From contig CAXTWH010000021.1 in the NCBI GenBank assembly GCA_964247975.1, positions 1 to 64,000 on the forward strand: 64,000 nucleotides of DNA. The letters are read 5' to 3'. How positions within the stretch are numbered: the first letter of the stretch is position 1; each line of letters begins with the position of its first letter. This document shows, piece after piece, positions 8,073-16,885 of this stretch. The notes under the pieces are model-generated. The model was not told the origin of the DNA. It ran no database searches and saw nothing but the letters and a program-made list of their open reading frames with translations. This stretch comes from KBS-96 sp964247975 (GTDB taxonomy: Bacteria > Acidobacteriota > Terriglobia > Bryobacterales > Bryobacteraceae). Position numbers and translations under genes: made by a program.

Positions 8073-9785
8073 TTAATTTTGTTTAGCGGAAGCAGCCAGC
8101 TTCGCGGGAACCGAATCAGGCTGCGGATTTAGGTAAGCGTAAACCGCCTGGATCACAACCGAACCTTCGCCAACGCTGGAAGCGACGCGCTTCACCGAAC
8201 CCGAACGAACGTCGCCCACCGCGTAGATGCCGGGCAGAGAAGTCGCATACGGCGAACTTAAAGGCTTGCCTTCCGCATCCTGGCCGGTGACGATGAAACC
8301 CTTTGCATCCAGTTTCAGGCAGTTGTCGAGCCATTCGGTGTTCGGTTCCGCGCCGATCATGACAAAAATGCTGCCGATCTTGCGCGTCTCGGTTTCATTG
8401 GTGAGGCGATTCATCCAGGTCACGCCTTCCAGCGCTTCGGCACCTTCGAGCGCCACAATCTCAGTGTTTGTCCGCAGTGTAATATGCGGCGATGACCGGA
8501 TGCGCTGCACCAGATAATCGGACATTGTAGCCGCCAGATTTTGCGCCCGGACCAGCACATGCACATGCTTCACAGTGCGGGAAAGGAAGATAGCGGCCTG
8601 TCCGGCGGAGTTGCCGCCGCCGACCACAATCACCTCATCGCCTCCGCACACCTGCGCCTCAAGCGCGGTAGCCGCGTAATGAATCGACTGCCCTTCAAAA
8701 CGTTCGTAGTTCGGCAGGTTGAGCTTGCGGTAGCGCGCACCGGTGGCGATCACCACAGCGCGGGCAGAGATTACCTGGCCATCTTCCAGCTTTATTTCAT
8801 AAAACCGGTCGTCTTTACAGGCTAAACCAGCGGCGGCCCGGGACACGGCCATGTGGGCGCCGAATTTCTGCGCCTGCGTTTGGGCGCGGCCTGCTAATTC
8901 CAGGCCGGAGATTCCGGTGGGAAAACCAAGATAATTCTCAATGCGCGAACTAGTTCCAGCTTGTCCGCCTGGGGCTAGAGCTTCCACAATAACCGTTTCA
9001 AGCCCTTCGGAAGCAGCATACACAGCGCTGGCCAGCCCACTTGGACCGGCACCGATGACAGCCACGTCATAAATCTGCTGTGAATCTAAATGCTCAGTTA
9101 AACCAAGCTCATCGGCCAGAACCGCATTTGAAGGATTCCGCAGAATTCGGCTTCCGGGCAGAATCAATACAGGCAATTCCTCTGTTCTGATGCCGAAATG
9201 CTGGAGAAATCCGTCCGCATCCGGATCTATTGCGGTGTCAAGCAGCCGATGAGGGTATCCGTTGCGGGTTAGAAACTGCTGAATGCGCAGGGTTGCGCCC
9301 CCATGTCCTGGACCCACCAAATCTACTCCTCCCTGCCCGTGGCGGATTAATCCCAAACGCCGCAAGATGAACGCGCGCATGATAATTTCCGCAATGTCCG
9401 GCTCGCCGGCTAATAATTTTTGAAAATTGCTGCGCTGAACGCGAATTGCTTTGGTGTCAACACCGGTTCTGCCGGAAACAAGAATCTGCCGATCATTGAA
9501 TAAATCCAGTTCGCCCGTGAACTGGCGCGCGGCATGAGTAGTAAAAACATTGGGCTCGCTTCGGCTGTCCAGGTCGAAGATTTCAATGTTTCCTTCGCGC
9601 ACCAGGAAGAAATCTACGCCTCGCTGCCCGCGCTCAAACACCAGAGTTCCCGGCGGCAGCAACTCTTCCACACCGTATTGGGCTACGCGCTCCACCATTT
9701 CCGGGCTCAAACGGGGAAAGATTTGTGCTTCCCGTAAGTAAGGGTCTGTGCTGTCAGTCGCAATTGGAAGTTCCGGTGTTCCCAT
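8073..9785 (-). CDS. cNMP-binding domain fused to thioredoxin-reductase-like FAD/NAD(P) oxidoreductase lacking CxxC
   Basis: 570 aa from the ATG at 9785; a TTG at 9824 would add 13 residues, and neither start has a clear ribosome-binding site. Residues about 20-140 form a cyclic-nucleotide-binding-type beta-barrel (PPGTLVFERGQRGVDFFLVREG). About 155-225 is a short thioredoxin-fold-like linker. The rest is a class II thioredoxin-reductase fold with FAD motif GAGPSG (245-250), ATGA (347-350), NAD(P) motif VVGGGNSA (387-394) and the C-terminal GIYAVGD motif. Where thioredoxin reductases carry CATC, this protein reads AATA (371-374), so it cannot reduce thioredoxin by the usual dithiol route. It may be a ferredoxin/flavodoxin reductase-like or signal-gated redox enzyme. 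It shares an intergenic region with the hsp20 gene. Confidence 0.85.
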   Translation of the reverse strand: MGTPELPIATDSTDPYLREAQIFPRLSPEMVERVAQYGVEELLPPGTLVFERGQRGVDFFLVREGNIEIFDLDSRSEPNVFTTHAARQFTGELDLFNDRQILVSGRTGVDTKAIRVQRSNFQKLLAGEPDIAEIIMRAFILRRLGLIRHGQGGVDLVGPGHGGATLRIQQFLTRNGYPHRLLDTAIDPDADGFLQHFGIRTEELPVLILPGSRILRNPSNAVLADELGLTEHLDSQQIYDVAVIGAGPSGLASAVYAASEGLETVIVEALAPGGQAGTSSRIENYLGFPTGISGLELAGRAQTQAQKFGAHMAVSRAAAGLACKDDRFYEIKLEDGQVISARAVVIATGARYRKLNLPNYERFEGQSIHYAATALEAQVCGGDEVIVVGGGNSAGQAAIFLSRTVKHVHVLVRAQNLAATMSDYLVQRIRSSPHITLRTNTEIVALEGAEALEGVTWMNRLTNETETRKIGSIFVMIGAEPNTEWLDNCLKLDAKGFIVTGQDAEGKPLSSPYATSLPGIYAVGDVRSGSVKRVASSVGEGSVVIQAVYAYLNPQPDSVPAKLAASAKQN

Positions 9786-9842
9786 GCACTTATTATGCGC
9801 GTTGTGGGAGGAAACACAGTTCAACTTGCGTCCATACAGTCA

Positions 9843-9885
9843 AACACTAAAATTTCCATAAAAAACTTGATTTGTGAACACTAAA
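9843..9885 (+). repeat. Direct 9-bp repeat upstream of hsp20
   Basis: AACACTAAA occurs at 9843-9851 and again at 9877-9885, 34 bp apart, just before the -35 box of the hsp20 promoter and inside the divergent region shared with the flavoprotein. It could be paired activator or repressor sites. Only the repeat itself is observed. Confidence 0.3.
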
Positions 9886-9890
9886 GGATC

Positions 9891-9919
9891 TTGACAGATT
9901 AAAAAGCATGTTTTATCCT
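9891..9919 (+). promoter_or_regulatory. Predicted sigma70-type promoter of hsp20
   Basis: TTGACA at 9891-9896 is a perfect -35 box. A 17-base spacer leads to TATCCT at 9914-9919. Expected transcription start is near 9926, giving a leader of about 34 nt to the ATG at 9960. No CIRCE-type inverted repeat is visible in this leader. Confidence 0.6.
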
Positions 9920-9959
9920 GGTTTTGGGTCGAGAGTAAAACTTGAATAGGAGAACCCAA

Positions 9960-10403
9960 ATGCCAATCGTGAAATACAATCCCTTTCAAACCGAATTTGA
10001 TGAGTTTCCGGGCTTGCGCCTGTTCCAGGACACTGTGTCCCGCATGTTGAGCGAACCCGCTGCGCGGCCGTGGTCCCCTTCCGTGGACATTCTGGAAAAT
10101 GAAAATGAGTTAGTGCTCAAGGCTGATCTGCCCGAAGTTGATCCTAATAATGTGGAAATCCGTTTGGAGAACGGCACTTTAACCTTAAAAGGCGAGCGCA
10201 AGTTTGAAGAACAGAAAAATGGAAAAGGCTATCACCGGATCGAGCGCAGCTACGGTTCGTTTGTGCGGGCGTTCAGCTTGCCGGACACTGTTGATTCGGA
10301 AAAAGTGAGAGCTGACTACAAAGCTGGCGTGCTGACAATTACGCTCGCCAAGAAAGAAGTAGCAAAGCCGAAGTCAGTGAAAGTGGAAATCAGCAATAAC
10401 TAA
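9960..10403 (+). CDS. Hsp20 family small heat-shock protein
   Basis: 147 aa ATP-independent chaperone that holds unfolded proteins. The start is the ATG at 9960, placed 7 bases after AGGAGA (9948-9953); a TTG at 9942 lies upstream of that site and is unlikely. The alpha-crystallin domain covers about residues 38-135 (PSVDILENENELVLKADLP through KKEVAKPKSVKVE), includes the diagnostic AGVLTI near 119-124, and the length is normal for IbpA-type proteins. It stands alone, divergent from the cNMP/flavoprotein gene and convergent with mrp, under its own consensus-like promoter. Confidence 0.95.
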   Translation: MPIVKYNPFQTEFDEFPGLRLFQDTVSRMLSEPAARPWSPSVDILENENELVLKADLPEVDPNNVEIRLENGTLTLKGERKFEEQKNGKGYHRIERSYGSFVRAFSLPDTVDSEKVRADYKAGVLTITLAKKEVAKPKSVKVEISNN

Positions 10404-10450
10404 TAAGAATTCGATGAGAAACGGGGCAGGTGGTTCGTCCCGTTCTTTTG

Positions 10451-10507
10451 AAACCCGCTCAACTTTGAAATTTCAATCTGAGATTTCAATGGTGGGGCGG
10501 GTTTTTT
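10451..10507 (+). terminator. Candidate Rho-independent terminator of hsp20
   Basis: AAACCCGC (10451-10458) pairs with GCGGGTTT (10497-10504), and the T-tract runs on to 10507. The loop is long but contains a smaller GAAAT/ATTTC pair. A second hairpin (AACGGG 10420-10425 with CCCGTT 10439-10444) lies just before. The structure overlaps the 3' end of the convergent mrp gene. Confidence 0.4.
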
Positions 10508-11306
10508 GTTTCACTTCTTCCGTTCGCCCAATGACCGCCAGCGCCAGCTTTTCAAAGGCGCTAGTTTGCGGGTGCGGTTCATCCAGCGTGGCAATCGGTT
10601 TTCCCGTATCGCCGCCCAGTCGCGTCATCGGATCTAAAGGAATTTCGGCTAAAAACGGCACTTTCAAAGCTGCGGCGGTGCGCCTGCCTCCACCGTGGCT
10701 AAATACGTCAATCCTCTGGTGACAATGCGGGCAGTCCAGAAAACTCATGTTTTCCACAATGCCTAGAATGTCTTCCCGCACCTGCTCGAACATGTGAACT
10801 GCTTTGCGCGCATCTTCGAGTGATACGTCAGAAGGCGTGGTGACAATCACTGCTCCTGACAGCGGCGTAGTTTGGATCAACGTTAATTGAACGTCGCCGG
10901 TTCCGGGCGGCAGATCAATAACGAGGTAATCCAAGTTGCCCCAATCCACGCTGCGCAGAAACTGCTGCATCACGCTGTTGAGCATCGGTCCGCGCCAGAC
11001 CAGCGGCTTGTCGCCAGGATTGAGGAATCCCATCGACATCAGTTTTACGCCGTAAGCTTCCAACGGTTGAATGCGCTGGCCAATCGCGTTTGGCGTGGCG
11101 CGAACGCCCATCATTAAAGGAACGTTGGGACCGTAAACATCCGCATCCAGTAGACCTACGCTATAGCCTAGTTTTGCTAGACTGATCGCCAAGTTCACGG
11201 CAACCGTAGTTTTACCCACTCCGCCTTTACCGGAACCAACGGCAACAATGTTTTGTACGCCCGGAATCGGCAGCTTCGGCTGTGCTCCTGGAGCTTGTGG
11301 ACCCAT
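10473..11306 (-). CDS. Mrp/ApbC-type Fe-S cluster carrier ATPase, no N-terminal FSCA domain
   Basis: 277 aa cytoplasmic P-loop NTPase of the Mrp/NBP35 family, which assembles or delivers 4Fe-4S clusters to apo-proteins. The deviant Walker A GKGGVGKTT is near residues 26-34, followed by LLDADVYGPNVPLMMG, the Walker B-like VIDLPPGTGD, and DCPHC near 196-200, the CxxC that holds a bridging cluster at the dimer interface. Full-length bacterial Mrp proteins often carry an N-terminal DUF59/FSCA domain of about 90 residues. Here none is present and no continuation exists upstream in frame. It lies near sdhB, an Fe-S protein, but is not in its operon. Confidence 0.9.
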   Translation of the reverse strand: MGPQAPGAQPKLPIPGVQNIVAVGSGKGGVGKTTVAVNLAISLAKLGYSVGLLDADVYGPNVPLMMGVRATPNAIGQRIQPLEAYGVKLMSMGFLNPGDKPLVWRGPMLNSVMQQFLRSVDWGNLDYLVIDLPPGTGDVQLTLIQTTPLSGAVIVTTPSDVSLEDARKAVHMFEQVREDILGIVENMSFLDCPHCHQRIDVFSHGGGRRTAAALKVPFLAEIPLDPMTRLGGDTGKPIATLDEPHPQTSAFEKLALAVIGRTEEVKQKTRPTIEISD

Positions 11307-11418
11307 ACTTCGATGCTAACAGGAGCATAGGAGATGATCCATCAATCCACAATGGTGGGATAATGCAGGACGAGAGTTGCCTGGATATAAGCATTCTCTC
11401 GGATTTAGGAGGTGTGTC

Positions 11419-12012
11419 TTGATCCAAACGATCGTTAGAAACTGGTGGTTGCTGATTTTGTGTGGCGTAATTTACGCCGTCACTTCATCAATCTACTTCA
11501 GCCATGCAGAACAGGGTTTTACCGTAAAGAGCATGGTTATGTTTCTCGGTCAACTCACGTTGGCAGCAGGAGCCTGCACGATCGTAGCTGGCCTCTGGAG
11601 ATCTACTAAAGGTAGATGCTGGATTCTGGTGCTGAATGGTTTTGCTTTAAGTACGCTTGGACTTATCTTTATCGGCGGCTTTGGCTTTAGAATCAGTTTC
11701 CGTACAATTGCTTTACTGCTCGCCGTAATAGCTATGAGCAGCGGCGTTTTTGAGTTGGCACTGGCACGAGCCCAGCGGCGCTTGCGCCACACCGCAGATG
11801 AATGGTTTTGGAAAATGGCTGGAGCGGTTTCGGTAGGTTTTGCTTTGGCTTTTCTGGCTTTCGTGTTTCGCTGGATCAAACTGGAAACAGGATCACCAGC
11901 TCAGACTTTGCTCTGGTGTGGCATCTACTTTGGCTTCAGCGCAGTCAGCTTGTTGGGGCTGATTCTGCGCTTGCGTAGCCAAGGTTCTTTTCAAGTAGCC
12001 GTACTTAGTTAA
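11419..12012 (+). CDS. HdeD/DUF308-like integral membrane protein
   Basis: 197 aa from a TTG at 11419, chosen because AGGAGG (11407-11412) sits 6 bases before it; an in-frame ATG at 11377 has no such site. Hydrophobicity suggests six transmembrane helices in pairs, the pattern of HdeD/DUF308 proteins. These are linked with acid or envelope stress in enterobacteria, but no biochemical activity is known. It is a monocistronic gene between mrp and the sdh operon, converging on sdhB with a perfect inverted repeat between them. Confidence 0.65.
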   Translation: MIQTIVRNWWLLILCGVIYAVTSSIYFSHAEQGFTVKSMVMFLGQLTLAAGACTIVAGLWRSTKGRCWILVLNGFALSTLGLIFIGGFGFRISFRTIALLLAVIAMSSGVFELALARAQRRLRHTADEWFWKMAGAVSVGFALAFLAFVFRWIKLETGSPAQTLLWCGIYFGFSAVSLLGLILRLRSQGSFQVAVLS

Positions 12013-12018
12013 TACTGT

Positions 12019-12041
12019 CTAGCTAAAAAATTTTTAGCTAG
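12019..12041. terminator. Perfect inverted repeat between convergent genes (bidirectional terminator candidate)
   Basis: CTAGCTAAAAA (12019-12029), one A, TTTTTAGCTAG (12031-12041). It is symmetric and placed between the stop codons of the HdeD-like gene (12012) and sdhB (12053), where it could stop transcription from both sides. The stem is AT-rich, so it is weaker than a classic terminator. Confidence 0.5.
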
Positions 12042-12052
12042 TCGCAAAAAGT

Positions 12053-12820
12053 TTATTGTTCTACCAGCACTTCCTGGCGTTCATTGAAAGCACCCATAAT
12101 GTAATCGCGGTTCATCTGGCCGATCACATCCAGCTTGATCATTTTGGGGCACACACCGGTACATTCGCCAATGTTGGTGCATTGGCCGAACTGCTCGATG
12201 TTCATCTGGTTCACCATTTTGATGGCTCGTAGTTTGCGTTCTGGCTGACCTTGCGGCAGCAGCGCTAAATGCGCAATTTTAGCGCCGGTAAACAAAGCCG
12301 CCGCCGCATTCGGGCAGGCCGCTACGCACGCGCCACAGCCAATACAAGCGGCTGCATCCATTGCTGAATCGGAATCTTCCTTGGAAACCGGAATGGCGTT
12401 TCCATCCGGCGCGCTGCCGGTAGAAACCGAAACATAACCGCCTGCCGAAATAATCCGGTCAAAGGACCGGCGATCCACAACCAGATCTTTAATCAGCGGA
12501 AACGCCCGGGCGCGCCACGGCTCCAAAATCAATTCTTCGCCGTCTTTAAAGTGCCGCATGGTTAACTGGCAAACCGTTACGCCGTCCAGCGGCCCATGCG
12601 CCAAGCCGTTAATCATAAATCCGCAACTGCCGCAGATACCTTCGCGGCAGTCATGCTCAAACGCAATGGGTTCCTCACCCTTTTCCACCAAACCTTCGTT
12701 TAATACGTCCAGGCATTCCAGCATGGACATGTCTTCGTTTACGTTGTTCATTTCATAACGAACAAGCTTACCCGGCGCTTTCTGGTTCTTCTGACGCCAC
12801 ACTTTGATCGTTAAACGCAT
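12053..12820 (-). CDS. sdhB: Succinate dehydrogenase iron-sulfur subunit
   Basis: 255 aa peripheral subunit that passes electrons from the flavin in SdhA to quinone at the membrane anchor. Cys motifs for three clusters are visible: CREGICGSCG near 60-69 ([2Fe-2S]), CIGCGACVAACP near 140-151 ([4Fe-4S]) and CTNIGECTGVCP near 215-226 (third cluster). It starts 2 bases after the sdhA stop, and gene order sdhC-sdhA-sdhB is the one seen with single-subunit cytochrome b558 enzymes. Fumarate reduction by the same complex cannot be excluded from sequence. Confidence 0.95.
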   Translation of the reverse strand: MRLTIKVWRQKNQKAPGKLVRYEMNNVNEDMSMLECLDVLNEGLVEKGEEPIAFEHDCREGICGSCGFMINGLAHGPLDGVTVCQLTMRHFKDGEELILEPWRARAFPLIKDLVVDRRSFDRIISAGGYVSVSTGSAPDGNAIPVSKEDSDSAMDAAACIGCGACVAACPNAAAALFTGAKIAHLALLPQGQPERKLRAIKMVNQMNIEQFGQCTNIGECTGVCPKMIKLDVIGQMNRDYIMGAFNERQEVLVEQ

Positions 12821-12822
12821 GG

Positions 12823-14736
<1,914 letters not shown>

Positions 14737-14738
14737 GA

Positions 14739-15422
14739 TTACCTCACAAATCCTGTCAGCACACCTACCGGAACAGCGGTAAAACCTAAGAAGATAACAA
14801 CAGCAAACACAATGGCCGCTTTTTTCAGAAAATCGTTGTGGCGCGGATGGGCCACGCCCAAAGATTGAAACATGCTCCAAGCACCGTGCCGGAGATGGAG
14901 GGCAAGAAGCACCATCGAAAAGATGTACCAAAGCGACACAATCGGATTGCTGAAACTGGCAACCACATTGTGGTACACATCGCCTTCAATGTAGTTTGGA
15001 TTAGCTTTGCCAAGCGTTAAATCCAGAATGTGATAAATAATGAACGCCAGCAGAATCGGGCCGCTCCAATACATGGTGCGCGAAGCGTAGCTTGATACCG
15101 TATTGGCTCGTTTCACATAACCAATTGGGCGGGCTTGTTGTTTCCGCAGCGCCAGTTGCACGGAAGTGACGATATGCAACGCCACCATCAATAACAGCAC
15201 CAGCCGAACTCCCCATAACGCTTCCGGCAGCGTGCGGAGCAGCACCGCGTACCGGTTAAATTGTTCCGGCCCTTCAAACACCTGCAGGTTACCCAGCATG
15301 TGCCCTAAAACAAACGAAAAAAGAATTAAACCGCTGACTGCCATCACGGCTTTCTTGCCGTTGGTGGAATCCCAGAAGCGTACAGCCTTGTTGTCACGCA
15401 GGCCGATCGCAATTGAGCTCAT
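14739..15422 (-). CDS. sdhC: Succinate dehydrogenase cytochrome b558 subunit
   Basis: 227 aa, five predicted transmembrane helices, the single-polypeptide membrane anchor that replaces the usual SdhC plus SdhD pair. Histidines suited to ligate two haems b lie in or near helices: LGHMLGNL, VALHIVTS, IIYHILDL and LALHLRHG. The quinone-reducing site is in this subunit; diheme b558 enzymes typically use menaquinone. First gene of the operon, with a ribosome-binding site GGGGAG just upstream and a 16-bp palindrome 43-58 bp before the start. Confidence 0.93.
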   Translation of the reverse strand: MSSIAIGLRDNKAVRFWDSTNGKKAVMAVSGLILFSFVLGHMLGNLQVFEGPEQFNRYAVLLRTLPEALWGVRLVLLLMVALHIVTSVQLALRKQQARPIGYVKRANTVSSYASRTMYWSGPILLAFIIYHILDLTLGKANPNYIEGDVYHNVVASFSNPIVSLWYIFSMVLLALHLRHGAWSMFQSLGVAHPRHNDFLKKAAIVFAVVIFLGFTAVPVGVLTGFVR

Positions 15423-15464
15423 AGTTACTCCCCAGAGTTATAGATGAAGCAATGTTGCGCGAAT

Positions 15465-15480
15465 CTGTAATATATTACAG
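15465..15480. promoter_or_regulatory. Perfect 16-bp palindrome upstream of sdhCAB (CRP/FNR-like site)
   Basis: CTGTAATATATTACAG is fully self-complementary and holds the core TGTAA-N4-TTACA, the general shape of sites bound by CRP/FNR-superfamily regulators. It lies 43-58 bp upstream of the sdhC ATG, in the promoter zone, so it may control the operon according to oxygen, redox state or carbon source. No convincing -35/-10 pair could be assigned with certainty. Confidence 0.5.
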
Positions 15481-15504
15481 GGCGTTCACCAGAAGCCTTC
15501 ATCG

Positions 15505-15523
15505 TCGCTTGAAAAACAAGCGA
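15505..15523. terminator. Small hairpin TCGCTTG-AAAAA-CAAGCGA
   Basis: Seven-base-pair stem with an A-rich loop on the plus strand, followed by TTCGTTTT. It lies between the sdhC promoter zone and the small ORF at 15655. It could be a terminator for rightward transcription or part of a leader RNA. Only the structure is observed. Confidence 0.3.
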
Positions 15524-15654
15524 TTCGTTTTGGTGTGGGCTTACTTCTTAATTTTAACGCAGTTAGACACGCTTGAGCGCAGAAACAGATAGGGTTTCCA
15601 CGCTAAACTGGAAAAGATCAGCATCTTCAGAACAGAAGGCGAGGTGAATTGAGA

Positions 15655-15822
15655 TTGTCCAAGGAAGCGCACGCCCAGTCCCCCAAGATTGAGCAGAAAC
15701 CCAATATCTACGAGGCCGAATACCTGGGCAGCGGCACGTTTCGGATTGTGAAGCCGAAACGGAAAGAAACCAAAACCCGGCAGTCCCGACTGAAAGGCAC
15801 CACTCGCGGATCGCGAAAATAG
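15655..15822 (+). CDS. Small basic protein, 55 aa, function unknown
   Basis: Short frame starting at TTG 15655, 7 bases after GAGGTGA (15641-15647), and stopping at TAG 15820-15822. The product begins MSKEAHAQSPKIEQ, has a central YEAEYLGSGTFRIVKPKRKE and ends in a strongly basic KTRQSRLKGTTRGSRK. Support for a real gene: the well-placed ribosome-binding site, codon use like the neighbours, protein-like composition, and a very strong terminator 11 bases after the stop. I do not recognise the family. The charge suggests nucleic-acid or ribosome binding, but that is only inference. Confidence 0.6.
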   Translation: MSKEAHAQSPKIEQKPNIYEAEYLGSGTFRIVKPKRKETKTRQSRLKGTTRGSRK

Positions 15823-15833
15823 GATTTTTCGGA

Positions 15834-15857
15834 ACCGGCCGCGGAAACGCGGCCGGT
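15834..15857 (+). terminator. Strong hairpin terminator after the 55-aa gene
   Basis: ACCGGCCGCG (15834-15843), a GAAA tetraloop, CGCGGCCGGT (15848-15857): a perfect 10-bp GC-rich stem, followed by ATTCTTG. The T-run is short but the stem is very stable. It marks the end of a small transcription unit. Confidence 0.7.
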
Positions 15858-15990
15858 ATTCTTGATGGCTGGATTTCTAACCGGCTGGAGGGTCCACTTA
15901 CTCATTCCCCACGAAAGCGTTCTTATCAAGGTTCTCCAAAATGAGCCTATCTAATTCCCCGCGCTTTTCGGTCTACCGCGCTACTTTCAG

Positions 15991-16377
15991 CTAGGTTGAA
16001 ACTTCGGCTGATACAGACTTTTTTGCCTTGAATTTCTCTGTTTTAACATTATCGACCGGCACGGACAGTATTATGGCCATTAGTCCTTTGAATCGTGTTT
16101 CAAGGTCGTCCAGGCGCAGCGTATTCAGGTGAATGGTTCCTACGGGCCTAACCTGGAGGATTCCCGCGTCGATCAAAATGCGGAAGTGGTGAGACATGCT
16201 CGATTTGGGCCGCCCCCCGCAAAGATCGCCACAGGTGAGTTCGCGGTGTGCCGCTAAACGCCGAACAACGTCCAAACGGATCGGGTCGCTAAGAGCGTGC
16301 AAAACGCGAGTGAGTTCAAAATCTCTCGCTTTGGGATGAAGCGGTATACCCACAAGTGAAAGCGTACCGCAGTGCAC
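15991..16377 (-). CDS. ArsR-family winged-helix transcriptional regulator
   Basis: 128 aa. The ArsR-type helix-turn-helix covers about residues 20-85: LHALSDPIRLDVVRRLAAHRELTCGDL, then the recognition-helix zone KSSMSHHFRILIDAGIL and the wing VRPVGTIHLNTLRLDDLE. I see no metal-binding ELCVCDL motif (it reads LTCGDLCGG, with two Cys that might respond to thiol or redox agents), so it may not be a metal sensor. It is transcribed divergently from the SnoaL-amidase-NmrA operon, and a TAGTTT-GA-AAACTA inverted repeat lies in the shared region. It therefore probably represses that operon and itself. Confidence 0.85.
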   Translation of the reverse strand: MHCGTLSLVGIPLHPKARDFELTRVLHALSDPIRLDVVRRLAAHRELTCGDLCGGRPKSSMSHHFRILIDAGILQVRPVGTIHLNTLRLDDLETRFKGLMAIILSVPVDNVKTEKFKAKKSVSAEVST

Positions 16378-16390
16378 CTAAATAGTTCTT

Positions 16391-16422
16391 TAGTTTGAAA
16401 ACTATCGAACAACTGATACAAT
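16391..16422 (+). promoter_or_regulatory. Predicted promoter and ArsR operator of the SnoaL-amidase operon
   Basis: TTGAAA (16395-16400), 16 bases, TACAAT (16417-16422) forms a sigma70-like promoter pointing right. The inverted repeat TAGTTT-GA-AAACTA (16391-16404) covers the -35 box, the place expected for the divergent ArsR-type repressor. Confidence 0.45.
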
Positions 16423-16447
16423 CAGAACCGTTCAGCAGAAGCAGAAA

Positions 16448-16885
16448 ATGGCCTTGGAGACCCCTGTGGAACGGAACAACAAAGAAATCATCGTCAAAGC
16501 GTTCGAGCACTGGAAGCAAGGAGAAGAAGGTTTTTTCGATGTTCTGGCCGAAGATGCGGTTTGGACCGTTAAGGGTTCCGGACGTTCAGCCGTAACAACT
16601 CGCAGCAGGCAGGAGTACATTGATCGCATGGTAAAGCCGATGGTCGCCCGATTCGCCGAGCCGCTCCGCCCAACAGTGCGCGGGGTGTGGGCTGATGGCG
16701 ACACCGTGATTGTTCACTGGGAAGGCAAAGCGGTTGCAAATGACGGGCAGCTGTACCACAACACTTATGCCTGGTTCTTCCGCATGCGCGAGGGAAAAGC
16801 GGTTGAGGTGACTGCTTTCTTTGACCTGCCTGCTTATGATGCGATCCTTGCGAAGGTGACTCCGCGGAAAGAAGCGCATGACTAG
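16448..16885 (+). CDS. SnoaL-like/NTF2-fold protein
   Basis: 145 aa, soluble. The pattern of a conical NTF2-like fold is clear: N-terminal helix NKEIIVKAFEHWKQGEEGFFDVLAEDAVWTV, then VVHWEGKAVANDGQLY-type strands, and the closing FRMREGKAVEVTAFFDLPAYD typical of SnoaL/ketosteroid-isomerase-like proteins. Members are isomerases, cyclases or hydratases, or just ligand binders; the catalytic residues of delta5-3-ketosteroid isomerase are not evident. It overlaps the amidase gene by 8 bases, so the two are translationally coupled and likely work on related compounds. Confidence 0.8.
   Translation: MALETPVERNNKEIIVKAFEHWKQGEEGFFDVLAEDAVWTVKGSGRSAVTTRSRQEYIDRMVKPMVARFAEPLRPTVRGVWADGDTVIVHWEGKAVANDGQLYHNTYAWFFRMREGKAVEVTAFFDLPAYDAILAKVTPRKEAHD

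Noticed and set aside
14737..14931. N-terminal extension of SdhA by 65 residues
   Set aside because: It reads through sdhC in another frame, is rich in Cys and Ser without family likeness, and the ATG at 14736 has a GAGG site and 2-base spacing to sdhC.
15708..15929. 73-codon minus-strand frame over the 55-aa gene and terminator
   Set aside because: It reads through the strong hairpin 15834-15857 and lacks a ribosome-binding site; the plus-strand frame is better supported.
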